64,000 bases of DNA from Mucilaginibacter dorajii (GCF_024808255.1 NZ_JANTYS010000003.1:186001-250000); one strand, 5' to 3'; counted from the stretch's first letter, positions 45,231 through 54,250 are shown. Notes: a model not told the origin generated them from the letters alone. A program made the numbers and translations.

Positions 45231-45668
45231 GTGGAAATATCATCAAAATTACCTGTTCAGCAAATCAGGGCGTTTAGTCGTTTTTATACGGATATTATTG
45301 GGCTGCTGGACAAGCACTTGCTACAAAGCGATTATTCTTTAGCCGAAGCCCGCATTCTCTATGAAATCAATGCGGCCAGCGGTATGCAGGCTTCACAAAT
45401 AATTGCAGCCATGTATATTGATAAGAGTTATTTAAGCCGCCTGTTAAAAAAGCTTGAAAAGGATAAGCTGATCATAAAAAAGCCCTCACAACAGGATGCC
45501 AGGGCCTCGATACTTTCGCTTACGGATAAAGGAATGGCGGAGTTTATGAAGCTTAACCAGGCATCTGATGTGCAGATAAACGATTTGATTAAAAAGCTGT
45601 CCGCAGAAAAACAGCAGGAACTGGTATCGCATATGCAGCAAATTATGAACATTTTGAAACAAAAATGA
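45231..45668 (+). CDS. MarR-family regulator (N-terminal half of a MarR-GNAT pair)
   Basis: This 145-residue winged-helix regulator has the MarR core (ILYEINAASGMQASQIIAAMYIDKSYLSRLLKKLEKDKLI) and a wing (DARASILSLTDKG). I chose the GTG at 45231 because AAAGGA lies eight bases upstream; a TTG frame starts at 45207. Its stop overlaps the next ATG by four bases (ATGA). In many bacteria these two domains form one protein, so this pair may be a natural split. The divergent alditol-oxidase-like gene is a possible target. Confidence 0.82.
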   Translation: MEISSKLPVQQIRAFSRFYTDIIGLLDKHLLQSDYSLAEARILYEINAASGMQASQIIAAMYIDKSYLSRLLKKLEKDKLIIKKPSQQDARASILSLTDKGMAEFMKLNQASDVQINDLIKKLSAEKQQELVSHMQQIMNILKQK

Positions 45669-46183
45669 CCAGTGTGATGAGCGCAATGTTAAATGTTAAT
45701 GATATTAATATCCGTACCGAATTGCAACCCGGCGACCTGGGCTATATCGCTTACCTTCATGGCGAGATGTACGCCCGCGAATGTGGCTATGGTCTTAATT
45801 TTGAAAGCTACGTGCTGCAAGGTTTAGGTGATTTTGCCCGGCAATATGATGTAGCTAAAGACCGGGTGTGGATTTGTGAACATAACCAGCAAATAGTAGG
45901 TGTGTTAATAGCTGTCGACCGTGGCAGTGCCTTACAACTGCGTTATTTTATTTTCCGGCCGGAATTTCGCGGCCTTGGCCTGGGTAAAAAGTTAATGACG
46001 GAGTTTATTAACCACATGAAAAAACGTGAAATAACTGATGCTTATTTGTGGACAACTAATGAACAGCATGCTGCCATTACCTTGTATGAAAGGTATGGGT
46101 TTAAGCTAACCGAAGAAAAAGTATCAGCCGAGTTTGATAAGGAACTGATTGAACGCCGGTACGATTTGACCCTGAGCTTTTAA
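45665..46183 (+). CDS. GNAT-family N-acetyltransferase (C-terminal half of a MarR-GNAT pair)
   Basis: This 172-residue acetyltransferase has the acetyl-CoA loop RGLGLGKKL after the central strands (QQIVGVLIAVDRG, LQLRYFIFRPEF). A LWTTNEQHAAITLYERYGF segment completes motif B. The opening (IRTELQPGDLGYIAYLHGEMYARECGYG) is exactly the linker region seen in fused MarR-GNAT proteins. It overlaps the MarR gene by four bases, so translation is coupled. The substrate is unknown. Confidence 0.85.
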   Translation: MTSVMSAMLNVNDINIRTELQPGDLGYIAYLHGEMYARECGYGLNFESYVLQGLGDFARQYDVAKDRVWICEHNQQIVGVLIAVDRGSALQLRYFIFRPEFRGLGLGKKLMTEFINHMKKREITDAYLWTTNEQHAAITLYERYGFKLTEEKVSAEFDKELIERRYDLTLSF

Positions 46184-46212
46184 TTGGGAGAGTTCAATTG
46201 CGATAGATAGTA

Positions 46213-46265
46213 AAAACACCCCAAACCCTTATTTTACTTCAATTTGGGCCTGGGGCGTTTTAATT
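46213..46265. terminator. Terminator between the GNAT gene and gldM (convergent)
   Basis: AAAACACCCCAAACCC (46213-46228) pairs with GGGCCTGGGGCGTTTT (46246-46261) through 16 pairs if G-U wobbles are counted. T/A-rich sequence lies on both sides. It ends the rightward GNAT transcript and the leftward gld operon. Confidence 0.75.
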
Positions 46266-46274
46266 AAATTAACG

Positions 46275-47807
46275 TCAATTGGCTGTTAGCGCCACTGGTG
46301 CCAGTTGCCTTGGTGAGCCATCGGGCCCCACAGCTATAATATTATCAAAAATAACCCTTGAGCCCGGTTTAATGCTGTTTAACGAAGCTGTCATGGCGTC
46401 ATTCAGCGTATTGCCCGACCCTGTTTGTACCGATGCCGTTTCCCTTGGGTTGGCAATAATTAAGCTGAAACGGGTTATTTTAAACTTCGCGTCAAAATCA
46501 AAATTATCCAGCATGGCAAAAATGGCATTCTGGGCTTTTAAGGCCACAGTTGGTACATTCCCGCTTGATTTTCCCGAAAAGCGGGCAACAGGATCGGGGA
46601 TACGCTTAGCCCTGAACATGGTGTTGCTTAATACCTGGGTTTTCCCTGGCGAAATTTCGGCCGATACCGAAACAGTCACCGTACCCGGGCTATTTACCCT
46701 TGCTACGTACTTTCCTTCCGATCCGCTGAGTGTACCGGCCGAGATCCCTATCCGGATGTTTTTGGATGGGATACCCGGAACTGAAACTGAAACCGGGTTA
46801 TCAACGCCGATGTACAGCACATTCATTTTATCGGGCGATACTACGGCCGACGGCCTGGAAACTATGTAACGCTGCTCTGGCGTGGTATAGGTTTTAATGG
46901 TACCATCGGTTTGTTTTACGCTGATGGTGCCCCGCCAGTTAAATACGCCTTCGCGGCTGGTGCTTACGTTGTAAACACCCCGACCATCTTTTACCGCGAT
47001 GGTACTGCCGCCAACCTGCACCGTTGGTGTTGACCGTGAATCATAAGCCGTTAAAAATACCTGGGCGGTGTAGGGCTGGCCTTGTATCAGGTATGATGTA
47101 GGCGCAACCGCTACAGCCTCAAACTTATCCAGGTTCACCACTGCCTGGTCCATTTTACCCAGGATCTTTTTTACCACCTCCGATTCGGCATTTTTATTAT
47201 CGGCCTGGATACGCGATAATATGGTGAATGTTGCCGTTAAAGGTACCCCCTCGCCAAAATTCAGCTCCTCCCAGTTGCGGTGATTAGCCCCTTTACCTGT
47301 CGGATCATCGGCCTTAAGGGTGAACGACACGGTTTTACTATCCTGCGGGCCTAACAGCGTAATCAGCCTTTCGCGGGTATCGTTGATCTTATCCTTGAGC
47401 GCTTTTGCCCTTTTTTTGTTGATCATTACATCAAAGCCAATGTCCAGGTTGTCGCGCTGTTTAAGGTCGCCGGTTTGGATATCGTATCCGTTGCTTTGGT
47501 TGGTAAGCTCCAATTTGATGTCCCTGATGTAGTTATCCAGGTCCTGGGTTGCTTCCCGGGCTTGTTTTGCCTTTTCATAAACGGGTTTGGCCCGCTCTGG
47601 CGATTCCTTAAGCCGGGTTTGCTCAAAGGTGTTGAACAACTGCTGTACCGAATTACCCACATTGGCCGCCGACGCGGTTAAGCTATCGTTAATGGTTTTA
47701 AAAGCGTCCAATATGGTTTCTGATACATTGAGGGCCAGCATTGCTAACAAAACCAGGTACATGATATTGATCATCTTTTGCCTGGTGGTTTCTTTTCCTG
47801 CAGCCAT
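46275..47807 (-). CDS. gldM: Type IX secretion/gliding motor protein GldM
   Basis: This 510-residue protein has one N-terminal transmembrane helix (residues ~12-30, MINIMYLVLLAMLALNVSETIL). A long periplasmic region of four beta/alpha domains follows. GldM and GldL form the proton-driven motor of the type IX secretion system, spanning from the inner membrane to the GldK/GldN ring. The N-terminal helix and the ALNVSETIL motif are conserved in the family, and length is normal. It is the last gene of the operon here, separated from gldL by 259 bases that contain a palindromic repeat. Confidence 0.95.
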   Translation of the reverse strand: MAAGKETTRQKMINIMYLVLLAMLALNVSETILDAFKTINDSLTASAANVGNSVQQLFNTFEQTRLKESPERAKPVYEKAKQAREATQDLDNYIRDIKLELTNQSNGYDIQTGDLKQRDNLDIGFDVMINKKRAKALKDKINDTRERLITLLGPQDSKTVSFTLKADDPTGKGANHRNWEELNFGEGVPLTATFTILSRIQADNKNAESEVVKKILGKMDQAVVNLDKFEAVAVAPTSYLIQGQPYTAQVFLTAYDSRSTPTVQVGGSTIAVKDGRGVYNVSTSREGVFNWRGTISVKQTDGTIKTYTTPEQRYIVSRPSAVVSPDKMNVLYIGVDNPVSVSVPGIPSKNIRIGISAGTLSGSEGKYVARVNSPGTVTVSVSAEISPGKTQVLSNTMFRAKRIPDPVARFSGKSSGNVPTVALKAQNAIFAMLDNFDFDAKFKITRFSLIIANPRETASVQTGSGNTLNDAMTASLNSIKPGSRVIFDNIIAVGPDGSPRQLAPVALTAN

Positions 47808-47877
47808 TTTTTTAAGTTTTAATTTGAATATTTATTGTTGATAAAACCTGCTTGTGTTTACTAATCTTAAAAAGATT

Positions 47878-48018
47878 GTCATTTCGAACGAACCTTGTGG
47901 GGGCTGCGCGCGGGAGGTGAGGAGAAATCTTCTATAGGCGGACTTTCGACTATACAAGGCGCAGAAGATTTCTCACCCTTGCCGCGCTATTCCCCACCCT
48001 TCAAGGGTTCGAAATGAC
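47878..48018. repeat. Palindromic repeat family A, copy 3, inside the gld operon
   Basis: This 141-base element runs from GTCATTTCGA (47878-47887) to TCGAAATGAC (48009-48018), with internal GAGAAATCTT and AAGATTTCTC arms. It has the same length as copies 1 and 4. It occupies the gap between gldL and gldM, where most gld operons have only a few bases. Confidence 0.85.
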
Positions 48019-48066
48019 ATTTTCGTTTTAAAAGAATATGACATATAGCAGTATAAACCTATACTA

Positions 48067-48870
48067 TTACATCCGCTGCTGGTTCATGGCCGAAAGCATG
48101 TTGGCGTAGTAAACATTTAACGATGATATGTTTTGCACCAGCTTATTCACCTCATCCTTAAATACCCTGGTTTCGCCTGCAGATTCATGCAGACTGCTAA
48201 GCGTACCGTTTAAACCCTGGTAAAACTGGTTAATGCGGCGCAGGTTGGTATCGGCTCCATGCAGCTCACTTTCATATAGCGAATTTAAGTGGGCAAGGTT
48301 GTGGGTAAGCTTTAACACCTGTTGCTGGTACGCCAAAGCATCATCACGGCTATCGCTTATGGTGGCAAAACCGGCCGATGCTTTCTCAAACATAATACCC
48401 AACAAATCAAATTTAGATGCAGCGTTTTTCAGCTTGACCGAAAACTCGTCTGTACCTAAAGAGGCATCGGCAATGGAGTTGATGCGGCTCATTTTATCAG
48501 AGAATTGTTTAAGCCCTTCGCCCAAATTGTTGATCTTTTCAGGACTCAGGTCAACCTGAGTAAGCAGGCCATCTAACGCGGCTGTTGTGCCATTGCCGGT
48601 TTGTACTTTTCTTAAACCTTTAGGAGCCGGTTCGCCATCATAATCAACGGCCAGTTCGGGGTAAACTTTTTCCCATTCCGGCTCTTCAGCCGGCGGGAAA
48701 AAGCCCAGGGTGAAAAACAACATAGCCTCTACCGATAGGCCAAGCCCTATCATATAGGTGCCCAGCTGACCGCCCCAGTGGTTAATTTTAAACATAGCGC
48801 CAAGGATAACTATACTGGCGCCCCATGATATGGCTATATGCAGCCAATTGATTTTCTTTTTCTTTAACAT
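48067..48870 (-). CDS. gldL: Type IX secretion/gliding motor protein GldL
   Basis: This 267-residue inner-membrane protein has two transmembrane helices (residues ~9-28 and ~34-56). They contain K28, H31 and E48, in the segments MFKINHWGG and LGLSVEAMLFF. Those polar residues match positions proposed to carry protons through the GldL motor. A cytoplasmic coiled-coil tail (~100-267) follows. It works with GldM to energise type IX secretion and gliding. Unlike the common gldK-L-M-N order, here it follows gldN and an extra barrel gene. Confidence 0.95.
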   Translation of the reverse strand: MLKKKKINWLHIAISWGASIVILGAMFKINHWGGQLGTYMIGLGLSVEAMLFFTLGFFPPAEEPEWEKVYPELAVDYDGEPAPKGLRKVQTGNGTTAALDGLLTQVDLSPEKINNLGEGLKQFSDKMSRINSIADASLGTDEFSVKLKNAASKFDLLGIMFEKASAGFATISDSRDDALAYQQQVLKLTHNLAHLNSLYESELHGADTNLRRINQFYQGLNGTLSSLHESAGETRVFKDEVNKLVQNISSLNVYYANMLSAMNQQRM

Positions 48871-48897
48871 GATATTTGATTTTTAATGGTTTACAGA

Positions 48898-49524
48898 TCA
48901 GAATTTTACATAAATAGTTACTGCCGAGTTAAGGCCTGGCAATAAGCCGCGCAGTCCGTTACTTACTTTGCCGGCCTTATCTTCATAAGTTGATGTGGCC
49001 GAACTTGTGGGGATATACCAACCCAGATCGGTACGCATACCTATGTTTTTAAACAGCCGGATGTTTCCCAGCCCCGTACCGATGTAGGGCCGCACTTTTG
49101 ACATGTAGATGGTGTAATTTGGCACGCTACCTATCCCTTCGCGGTATAAACTGTTTGAAAAATAATAGGCTATCCCCGTACTGATGTACCACTTACGCGC
49201 CAGCCATTCGCCTTGTCCGTATAAGGGCTGCCAATCGGCTATGGCATATACCGATGTACGGTTCAATTGTAAATCGCGGCCGTTGTATTTGATGTTAACG
49301 TTGGGTACGGTATTAAAACCAACCCTCGCGTTAAACTGGCTCCAAAAGCTGTACGATCCCTGTAGCCCGATGCCCTGTATGCCCACCTGAACGCCGAAAG
49401 ACGACGACGGAAAGGCGCTATACTCTGGCAATACCTGGGCGCTTGCCCTGCCGCAGCAAAACAGCAAACCGGAAATTAATATCATCCATAAAAATTCCCG
49501 TAATAAATTCAGTTGCTTTCTCAT
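48898..49524 (-). CDS. Outer-membrane beta-barrel protein inserted in the gld operon
   Basis: This 208-residue exported protein has a signal peptide (LISGLLFCCGRASAQ) and alternating beta-strands (GVQVGIQGIGLQGSYSF, NARVGFNTVPNVNI, YISTGIAYYFSNS, RPYIGTGLGNIRLF). It ends NSAVTIYVKF, which is consistent with an eight-stranded barrel. I do not recognise a named family; it is too short for PorP/SprF (about 300 residues). It overlaps gldN by four bases (ATGA), so its translation is coupled to that of the secretion gene. A part in the outer-membrane ring or in adhesin delivery is inferred. Confidence 0.72.
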   Translation of the reverse strand: MRKQLNLLREFLWMILISGLLFCCGRASAQVLPEYSAFPSSSFGVQVGIQGIGLQGSYSFWSQFNARVGFNTVPNVNIKYNGRDLQLNRTSVYAIADWQPLYGQGEWLARKWYISTGIAYYFSNSLYREGIGSVPNYTIYMSKVRPYIGTGLGNIRLFKNIGMRTDLGWYIPTSSATSTYEDKAGKVSNGLRGLLPGLNSAVTIYVKF

Positions 49525-50426
49525 GGCTTATCCTCCTTTTTTTGATCGATTTTTACAAGGTTCTTTTCGTTTACCCCTTTTGGGTTTTGCCAGATGTGCT
49601 TTTTGAGATCGGCAATTTTTTGTTCCAATAGCAAAGCCTCTGTGCTGCCCGGTTCCAGCTGGCCCGTTTGTACCCCGCTTGGTGATGATTGTTTTACCAG
49701 GTAAGCCGAAAACTTGTGCTGCATAAACACATCATCCATGGTAAAATCAAAAATGCCTTTATCCGGGTTGCTCACATCTTCCTGTACCAGCGTGTAGCGC
49801 AGCTGTGGAAAGTAAAGCCAGAAAGCAGGCGCGAATGCCAGGTTTTGCGGCAGCTCGGCCGAGGAAAGGATGGACATCATGGGCGCTATGGCTACTATGC
49901 GGGTATCAACCCGGCCGCGCTGCCTGTCAAAAAACACATCCTCCTTAATCCTGAACCGCCTGATCTTATCAGGGTTAAAATCATTGAGGGCCATCCGGGA
50001 GCCGGTTTGATTGCCATCCTTATCAAAAATGGGGATCAGTACCGAGTCGGCAAACCGCAACTCGCCCTCTTTGGCGGTCATTTTCTTTTTAAAGTCATCG
50101 CGCTCATAAGGGGTAAGCTTGCCCAGTTTTATGCCCTTCATCACATCCTCCATTAGCGATTTACCGGGGATGGTAAGCATACTGTTTGCCGTATCGGTAA
50201 GGTCAATATCGCGCCAAACCTGGGCATAAAGCCTGATGCTGGCCTGGTTGATCTTGGGGTAAGGGAATGGTTTGGCCTTGCCCAAATCGGCCTGTTTAAT
50301 AAAATTATCGTAGGCCGGCAGGGTATCCGTCAAGGTACTATCTGCCTGCATGGCTTGTGCAAAGCCTACACTTCTGCCAAAACCCATCAGCAAAAGGGTT
50401 TCAATTATGATGATTATCTTTTTCAT
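49521..50426 (-). CDS. gldN: Type IX secretion ring protein GldN
   Basis: This 301-residue exported protein has a signal peptide (LLMGFGRSVGFAQ) and the GldN/PorN core. Core segments include YAQVWRDIDLTDTANSML, FRIKEDVFFDRQRGRVDTRIVAIAPM and FWLYFPQLRYTL. GldN and the lipoprotein GldK form the periplasmic ring under the outer membrane. Length and motifs are normal. It is five bases after gldK, whereas in the usual arrangement gldL and gldM come between them. Confidence 0.93.
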   Translation of the reverse strand: MKKIIIIIETLLLMGFGRSVGFAQAMQADSTLTDTLPAYDNFIKQADLGKAKPFPYPKINQASIRLYAQVWRDIDLTDTANSMLTIPGKSLMEDVMKGIKLGKLTPYERDDFKKKMTAKEGELRFADSVLIPIFDKDGNQTGSRMALNDFNPDKIRRFRIKEDVFFDRQRGRVDTRIVAIAPMMSILSSAELPQNLAFAPAFWLYFPQLRYTLVQEDVSNPDKGIFDFTMDDVFMQHKFSAYLVKQSSPSGVQTGQLEPGSTEALLLEQKIADLKKHIWQNPKGVNEKNLVKIDQKKEDKP

Positions 50427-50431
50427 GAGTT

Positions 50432-51721
50432 TTATCGTTTAGCGTATTTTCTTGTTTTTACCTGTTCGCCTGGCAGCTCGAAGGCCGCCATAACGCAACG
50501 GAAACCAATGTAGGAGTGGGCATTGCCCTGGTCTTCAAAACTGCGGGTATCGCTGTTCAGCATTTCGCCGTTATCTTTCCATGATCCGCCGCGTACCACC
50601 TTTCGTTTCAGCAGGGGCGAATCTTTATCGGTAGCATCATATAGCAAGGCCGGGTTAAGGTCGTTAACCAGTTGTGATGCCGATGGACTAAAAGCATCCA
50701 GCGTCCATTCAGATACATTGCCGGCCATGTTATAAATGCCAAACGCGTTAGGGGTGTAAGAGGTAACCGGCAGGGTAAAAGTTGATCCATCGCTGGCATA
50801 AGCGCCTTCGCCCTGTTTAAAGTTGAGCGATAGCTTTTCTTTGCCGGTAGTTTTGTCAACTATGGTTTTCACGGTACGTTCTATGGTATCGGCCGGATCA
50901 AGCTTGGCTTCGGCAGCGTACTGCCATTGCGCCTCGGTTGGCAGGCTAAAGCTAAGTTTGAAGTTTTTGAGGTTTGGATTATTCCTGATCAACACCTTTA
51001 ACTGCGTGCCGCGCCAGTCGGTATAGGCCCGGGCCTGTTTCCAGGTTACGCCCACAACGGGGTTGTATTCATAAATTTTATTGCCAAAGTAGTTGGCATC
51101 CATCACCGTCATCTGGGCGTTGGGGAAGTCGGTCGACCATACGTGTTCATTGGGATAAACGCCAACGGTATCCATCACGTACTGGTTGTTTTTTTCGCCG
51201 TCCATCCGCACATAATAAAAGCGGTAGTTCATCTGCGCCGGATCTGGTACACGCTGCCCGTTAATCATAGTCATCATACCGGCCAGCTTTTCTTTAACAT
51301 CGGCCGGGGCTTTTTTCCAAAGGGGCGAGATTTTGTTTACCTTATCCCAATCTATCAGCCTGATCTCTTTACCGCCTTTGCCAACAGTAGCACCGGTTGC
51401 GGGGAGGTAAAAGGCATCATCGTGCAGGTAATCGGTAATGGCAACCGAGTCGGCCACCCAGTTTACAAAGGCCTGGTATTGTTTATTGGTGACTTCGGTT
51501 TTATCAATAAAAAAGGCGCTTACGCTTACGTTGCGTTTTTCGGCTTTATCATCATCCAGTAATTTGTATTGAAAAGTTCCTGATGGAATGTAAACCATAC
51601 CCACCGGCGGAATAAGCCGCTTAACGGAAACTGCACGCGTGGCAGGGGTATTGTATAACTTTGATTGGCAGGAGCTGAGCACTATTAACAGCAGGCCTGT
51701 GATTTGAATTGAAGATCTCAT
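50432..51721 (-). CDS. gldK: Type IX secretion ring lipoprotein GldK
   Basis: This 429-residue lipoprotein (lipobox VLSSC, C18) has a formylglycine-generating-enzyme-like (SUMF1) fold. That fold is visible in FFIDKTEVTNKQYQAFVNW, VTWKQARAYTDWRG, SFSLPTEAQWQYAAEA, YNMAGNVSEWTLD and RGGSWKD. In GldK proteins the fold is structural. It caps the type IX ring with GldN at the outer membrane. It is the first gene of the operon, with a 430-base upstream gap that must hold the promoter. Confidence 0.93.
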   Translation of the reverse strand: MRSSIQITGLLLIVLSSCQSKLYNTPATRAVSVKRLIPPVGMVYIPSGTFQYKLLDDDKAEKRNVSVSAFFIDKTEVTNKQYQAFVNWVADSVAITDYLHDDAFYLPATGATVGKGGKEIRLIDWDKVNKISPLWKKAPADVKEKLAGMMTMINGQRVPDPAQMNYRFYYVRMDGEKNNQYVMDTVGVYPNEHVWSTDFPNAQMTVMDANYFGNKIYEYNPVVGVTWKQARAYTDWRGTQLKVLIRNNPNLKNFKLSFSLPTEAQWQYAAEAKLDPADTIERTVKTIVDKTTGKEKLSLNFKQGEGAYASDGSTFTLPVTSYTPNAFGIYNMAGNVSEWTLDAFSPSASQLVNDLNPALLYDATDKDSPLLKRKVVRGGSWKDNGEMLNSDTRSFEDQGNAHSYIGFRCVMAAFELPGEQVKTRKYAKR

Positions 51722-52151
51722 ATTGACTTTCGGGATTTGGTGAAAAAAATAGTCGATGTGGGATCATAGCATTTTTTGAGTGGTGAAACAATGAGTCAAA
51801 TATGCCCGGAATGGATGCAAGACCTCATTATGTGCCGACGAAAGCACTAAATAACTCGACAAAGAATTATTAATTTTTTATGAAGATTTATTGTTGGGGT
51901 GCAAAACAATAAATGGTTAATATTGACCGTTTTAGCGCGGAAAAATGGTAGGTGATAAGTGTTTTGACACAAAAAGTAAACGTTGTTACCATCATAAACC
52001 TTTACAATTGGCTCTGTATAACGGCTAAAACTCACCCCAGCGAAGCATCGGCCTGGTGAGTCGTTCCTTGGTTAGTTTCCTCAATTCCCTCTCTTTCCAT
52101 TCCATTTAATTTGTACTTTTAACAACCAACTATCCCTTGAAAACCTTTAAT
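51722..52151. other. Divergent promoter gap between gldK and the fructanase
   Basis: This 430-base gap has no plausible gene. ACTCACC (52030-52036) pairs with GGTGAGT (52055-52061) around a 18-base loop. These are the same ends as the 166-169-base family-C module found at 53776 and 62514, so this may be a remnant or minimal version. The remainder is AT-rich, and I could not assign -33/-7 elements with confidence. Confidence 0.45.
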
Positions 52152-53669
52152 ATGTTCAAATCAATTTTTTATGGCCTGGCGTTTGCCGCTGTTGCAACCC
52201 CGGCTTTTGCCCAGGATGTATCTACGCCACAATGGCGACCAACCTACCACTTTACTCCACCCCAAAATTGGACTAATGACCCTAACGGCCTGATATTTTT
52301 GAACGGCAAGTATAACCTATACTTCCAAAACAATCCTTTTGAAAACAAGTGGGGGCACATGAGCTGGGGCCACGCCACCAGTACCGACCTGGTGCACTGG
52401 GATAACCTGCCAGTTGCCATCCCCGAAATTGTAACTAAGGATACCACTACCTATATCTATTCCGGATCAGCCGTATTGGATAAAAATAATACCAGCGGTT
52501 TAGGTAAAGATGGGAAAGGCCCTTTAGTCGCCATTTTTACGGCAGATAAGCCCAAACAACACAACGAATCGCAATATATAGCTTACAGTAATGATGGCGG
52601 ACTGAGTTATACCCAGTACGCCGGCAACCCGGTTATCGACCTCGATAAAAAAGATTTCCGCGATCCCAATGTGTTTTGGTACGAACCTACCAAACAATGG
52701 ATTATGACGGTAGCTATGGTTGATGAGCACATGGTGAGGATCTACGGTTCAAAAAATCTGAAGCAATGGACGAGGCTGAGCGATTTCGGTCCGGCAGGGT
52801 ATACCAAAAGCGGTTGGGAATGCCCGTCCATGGTGCCCCTGGTAGTTAACGGCGATAAATCAAAAGTTAAATGGGTACTTTTTGTTTCGGCCTTTACAGA
52901 TCGCGGTCCGGGGATGCAATACTTTGTGGGCGATTTTGATGGTACAAACTTTAAAAGTGATAATTCCGCTACGGAAACCTTGCCGGTTGATGGGGGAGAT
53001 GCCTTTTATGCTGCCATCCCCTGGCGGTTAGCTAATCATAAAGCTACGTTAATGGGCTGGCTGGTGCCGGGTAAACCGGATACCTATCCATGGCGCGGAC
53101 AAATGTCTATCCCCCGCGATCTTTCTTTACGCGCAACAAGCGAAGGTTTAAGGTTGATCCAGCAGCCAGCTATCACCATTAAAGATAAACTCAATACCTT
53201 ATCTGCCGATGGCGTATTTGCTATGGAAAGTACAGACTTACGTGATAAAGAAGTACCGCTACCTAAAGCCGGCAAAACCAATGCCTATTGGATTGATGCC
53301 GAATTTGCAATGGCCGATGTTAAGGTTGCCGGCTTTAAAATAGCCCAAAATAAGGATCTGCCCGGTAATGACATCATTATAGGTTACGATGCCATTAAAC
53401 AGCAACTGTTTATTGATTGTACCAATGCCGAGAAAAACAACAAACAGCCGGCTAACCATATCCAGGCTGTGCATATGAGGCCCATGAAATTGCTGAATGG
53501 TTTAGTAAAGATCCAATTACTTGTCGATCGTAATTCGGTAGAGGTGTTTGGTAACGATGGCGAAAAAGTAATTACTACCGAGATTTACCCCGATGCAAAG
53601 TCAACCGGCGTATCCGTATTTGGCAATTATGTTAATGTAAGTTTAAAGCTTTGGAGGATGGATAAGTAG
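52152..53669 (+). CDS. GH32 fructan hydrolase (levanase/inulinase/invertase type)
   Basis: This 505-residue secreted glycosidase has a signal peptide (FAAVATPAFAQ). The three GH32 catalytic motifs are clear: WTNDPNG with nucleophile D43, FRDPNVFW with D171 (RDP), and WECPSM with acid/base E223. A C-terminal beta-sandwich follows (VQLLVDRNSVEVFGNDGEKVITTEIYP). These enzymes release fructose from levan, inulin or sucrose. A TTG at 52137 precedes the ATG, and the ATG starts the signal. It is followed by a composite repeat, with no transporter or fructokinase beside it. Confidence 0.93.
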   Translation: MFKSIFYGLAFAAVATPAFAQDVSTPQWRPTYHFTPPQNWTNDPNGLIFLNGKYNLYFQNNPFENKWGHMSWGHATSTDLVHWDNLPVAIPEIVTKDTTTYIYSGSAVLDKNNTSGLGKDGKGPLVAIFTADKPKQHNESQYIAYSNDGGLSYTQYAGNPVIDLDKKDFRDPNVFWYEPTKQWIMTVAMVDEHMVRIYGSKNLKQWTRLSDFGPAGYTKSGWECPSMVPLVVNGDKSKVKWVLFVSAFTDRGPGMQYFVGDFDGTNFKSDNSATETLPVDGGDAFYAAIPWRLANHKATLMGWLVPGKPDTYPWRGQMSIPRDLSLRATSEGLRLIQQPAITIKDKLNTLSADGVFAMESTDLRDKEVPLPKAGKTNAYWIDAEFAMADVKVAGFKIAQNKDLPGNDIIIGYDAIKQQLFIDCTNAEKNNKQPANHIQAVHMRPMKLLNGLVKIQLLVDRNSVEVFGNDGEKVITTEIYPDAKSTGVSVFGNYVNVSLKLWRMDK

Positions 53670-53708
53670 AGTGGAAGATAACAAAGCGACTAAAGAGATC
53701 GCCACTAC

Positions 53709-54067
53709 GTCATTGCGAGTTGTAAAATTCGCGGACTGTGAAGATGGAAACGACGTAGATCGCATGGCGGCGAAGACTCACCCGCCAGCGCTACGCGCGG
53801 CACCCTCTCTTCGGCTTCGCCGGAAAGAGGGGTTGAAGATTTTTTTTGTATTTATATTTCTTGTAATCAATTGATTAACTATTAAATCCCCTCTTTCCAC
53901 CGCAGGTGAAGAGAGGGTGGCGGGCGCAGCCTCGCCGGGTGAGTCTTCGCCCGCGTTCAAAGCCAATGTTTGTGTAAAGTACAAAATGTCATGGGTAGAA
54001 CGAAGCAATCGCGAACTGTGCAGATTCGCCCTGTAGAGCATGAGATTGCTTCGTTCCCCAGGATGAC
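53709..54067. repeat. 359-base composite palindromic repeat, left copy
   Basis: Reading left to right this contains a 46-base family-E element (53709-53754), a 169-base family-C element (53776-53944; ends ACTCACC and GGTGAGT) and an 80-base family-B element (53988-54067). Its reverse complement matches 62390-62746 along its whole length. Both ends carry GTCAT...ATGAC. Frames drawn across it are simple consequences of the palindromes and are not genes. It lies 39 bases after the fructanase stop. Confidence 0.85.
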
Positions 54068-54090
54068 AGAGTGGAGAGGACACTTTTTAG

Positions 54091-54136
54091 GTCATTTCCA
54101 CCTTCACAGTCTGCGAATTTTACAACTTGCAATGAC
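54091..54136. repeat. Palindromic repeat family E, copy 2
   Basis: This 46-base element from GTCATTTCCACC to GCAATGAC is inverted relative to copy 1 (53709) and is the same length as copies 1 and 3. It lies 23 bases after the left composite. The remaining sequence before the membrane protein gene (54137-54250) shows only AT-rich DNA that probably includes a promoter. Confidence 0.8.
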
Positions 54137-54250
54137 ATAGCTTTATATTGTTCTTTCCCTGTTTGTATTTTGTAAACTTTATTTTCAGTATTTTTTGAAA
54201 GTTCAATATTTTATTTACATTTGTACTGCCGGTAGGCAGCAACAAAGTAA

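Noticed and set aside
50432..51721. A true formylglycine-generating (sulfatase-maturing) enzyme
   Set aside because: The fold matches, but the lipoprotein signal and the gldN/gldL/gldM neighbours identify GldK.
53671..54083. Small frames after the fructanase
   Set aside because: They span the composite repeat and are products of its palindromes.
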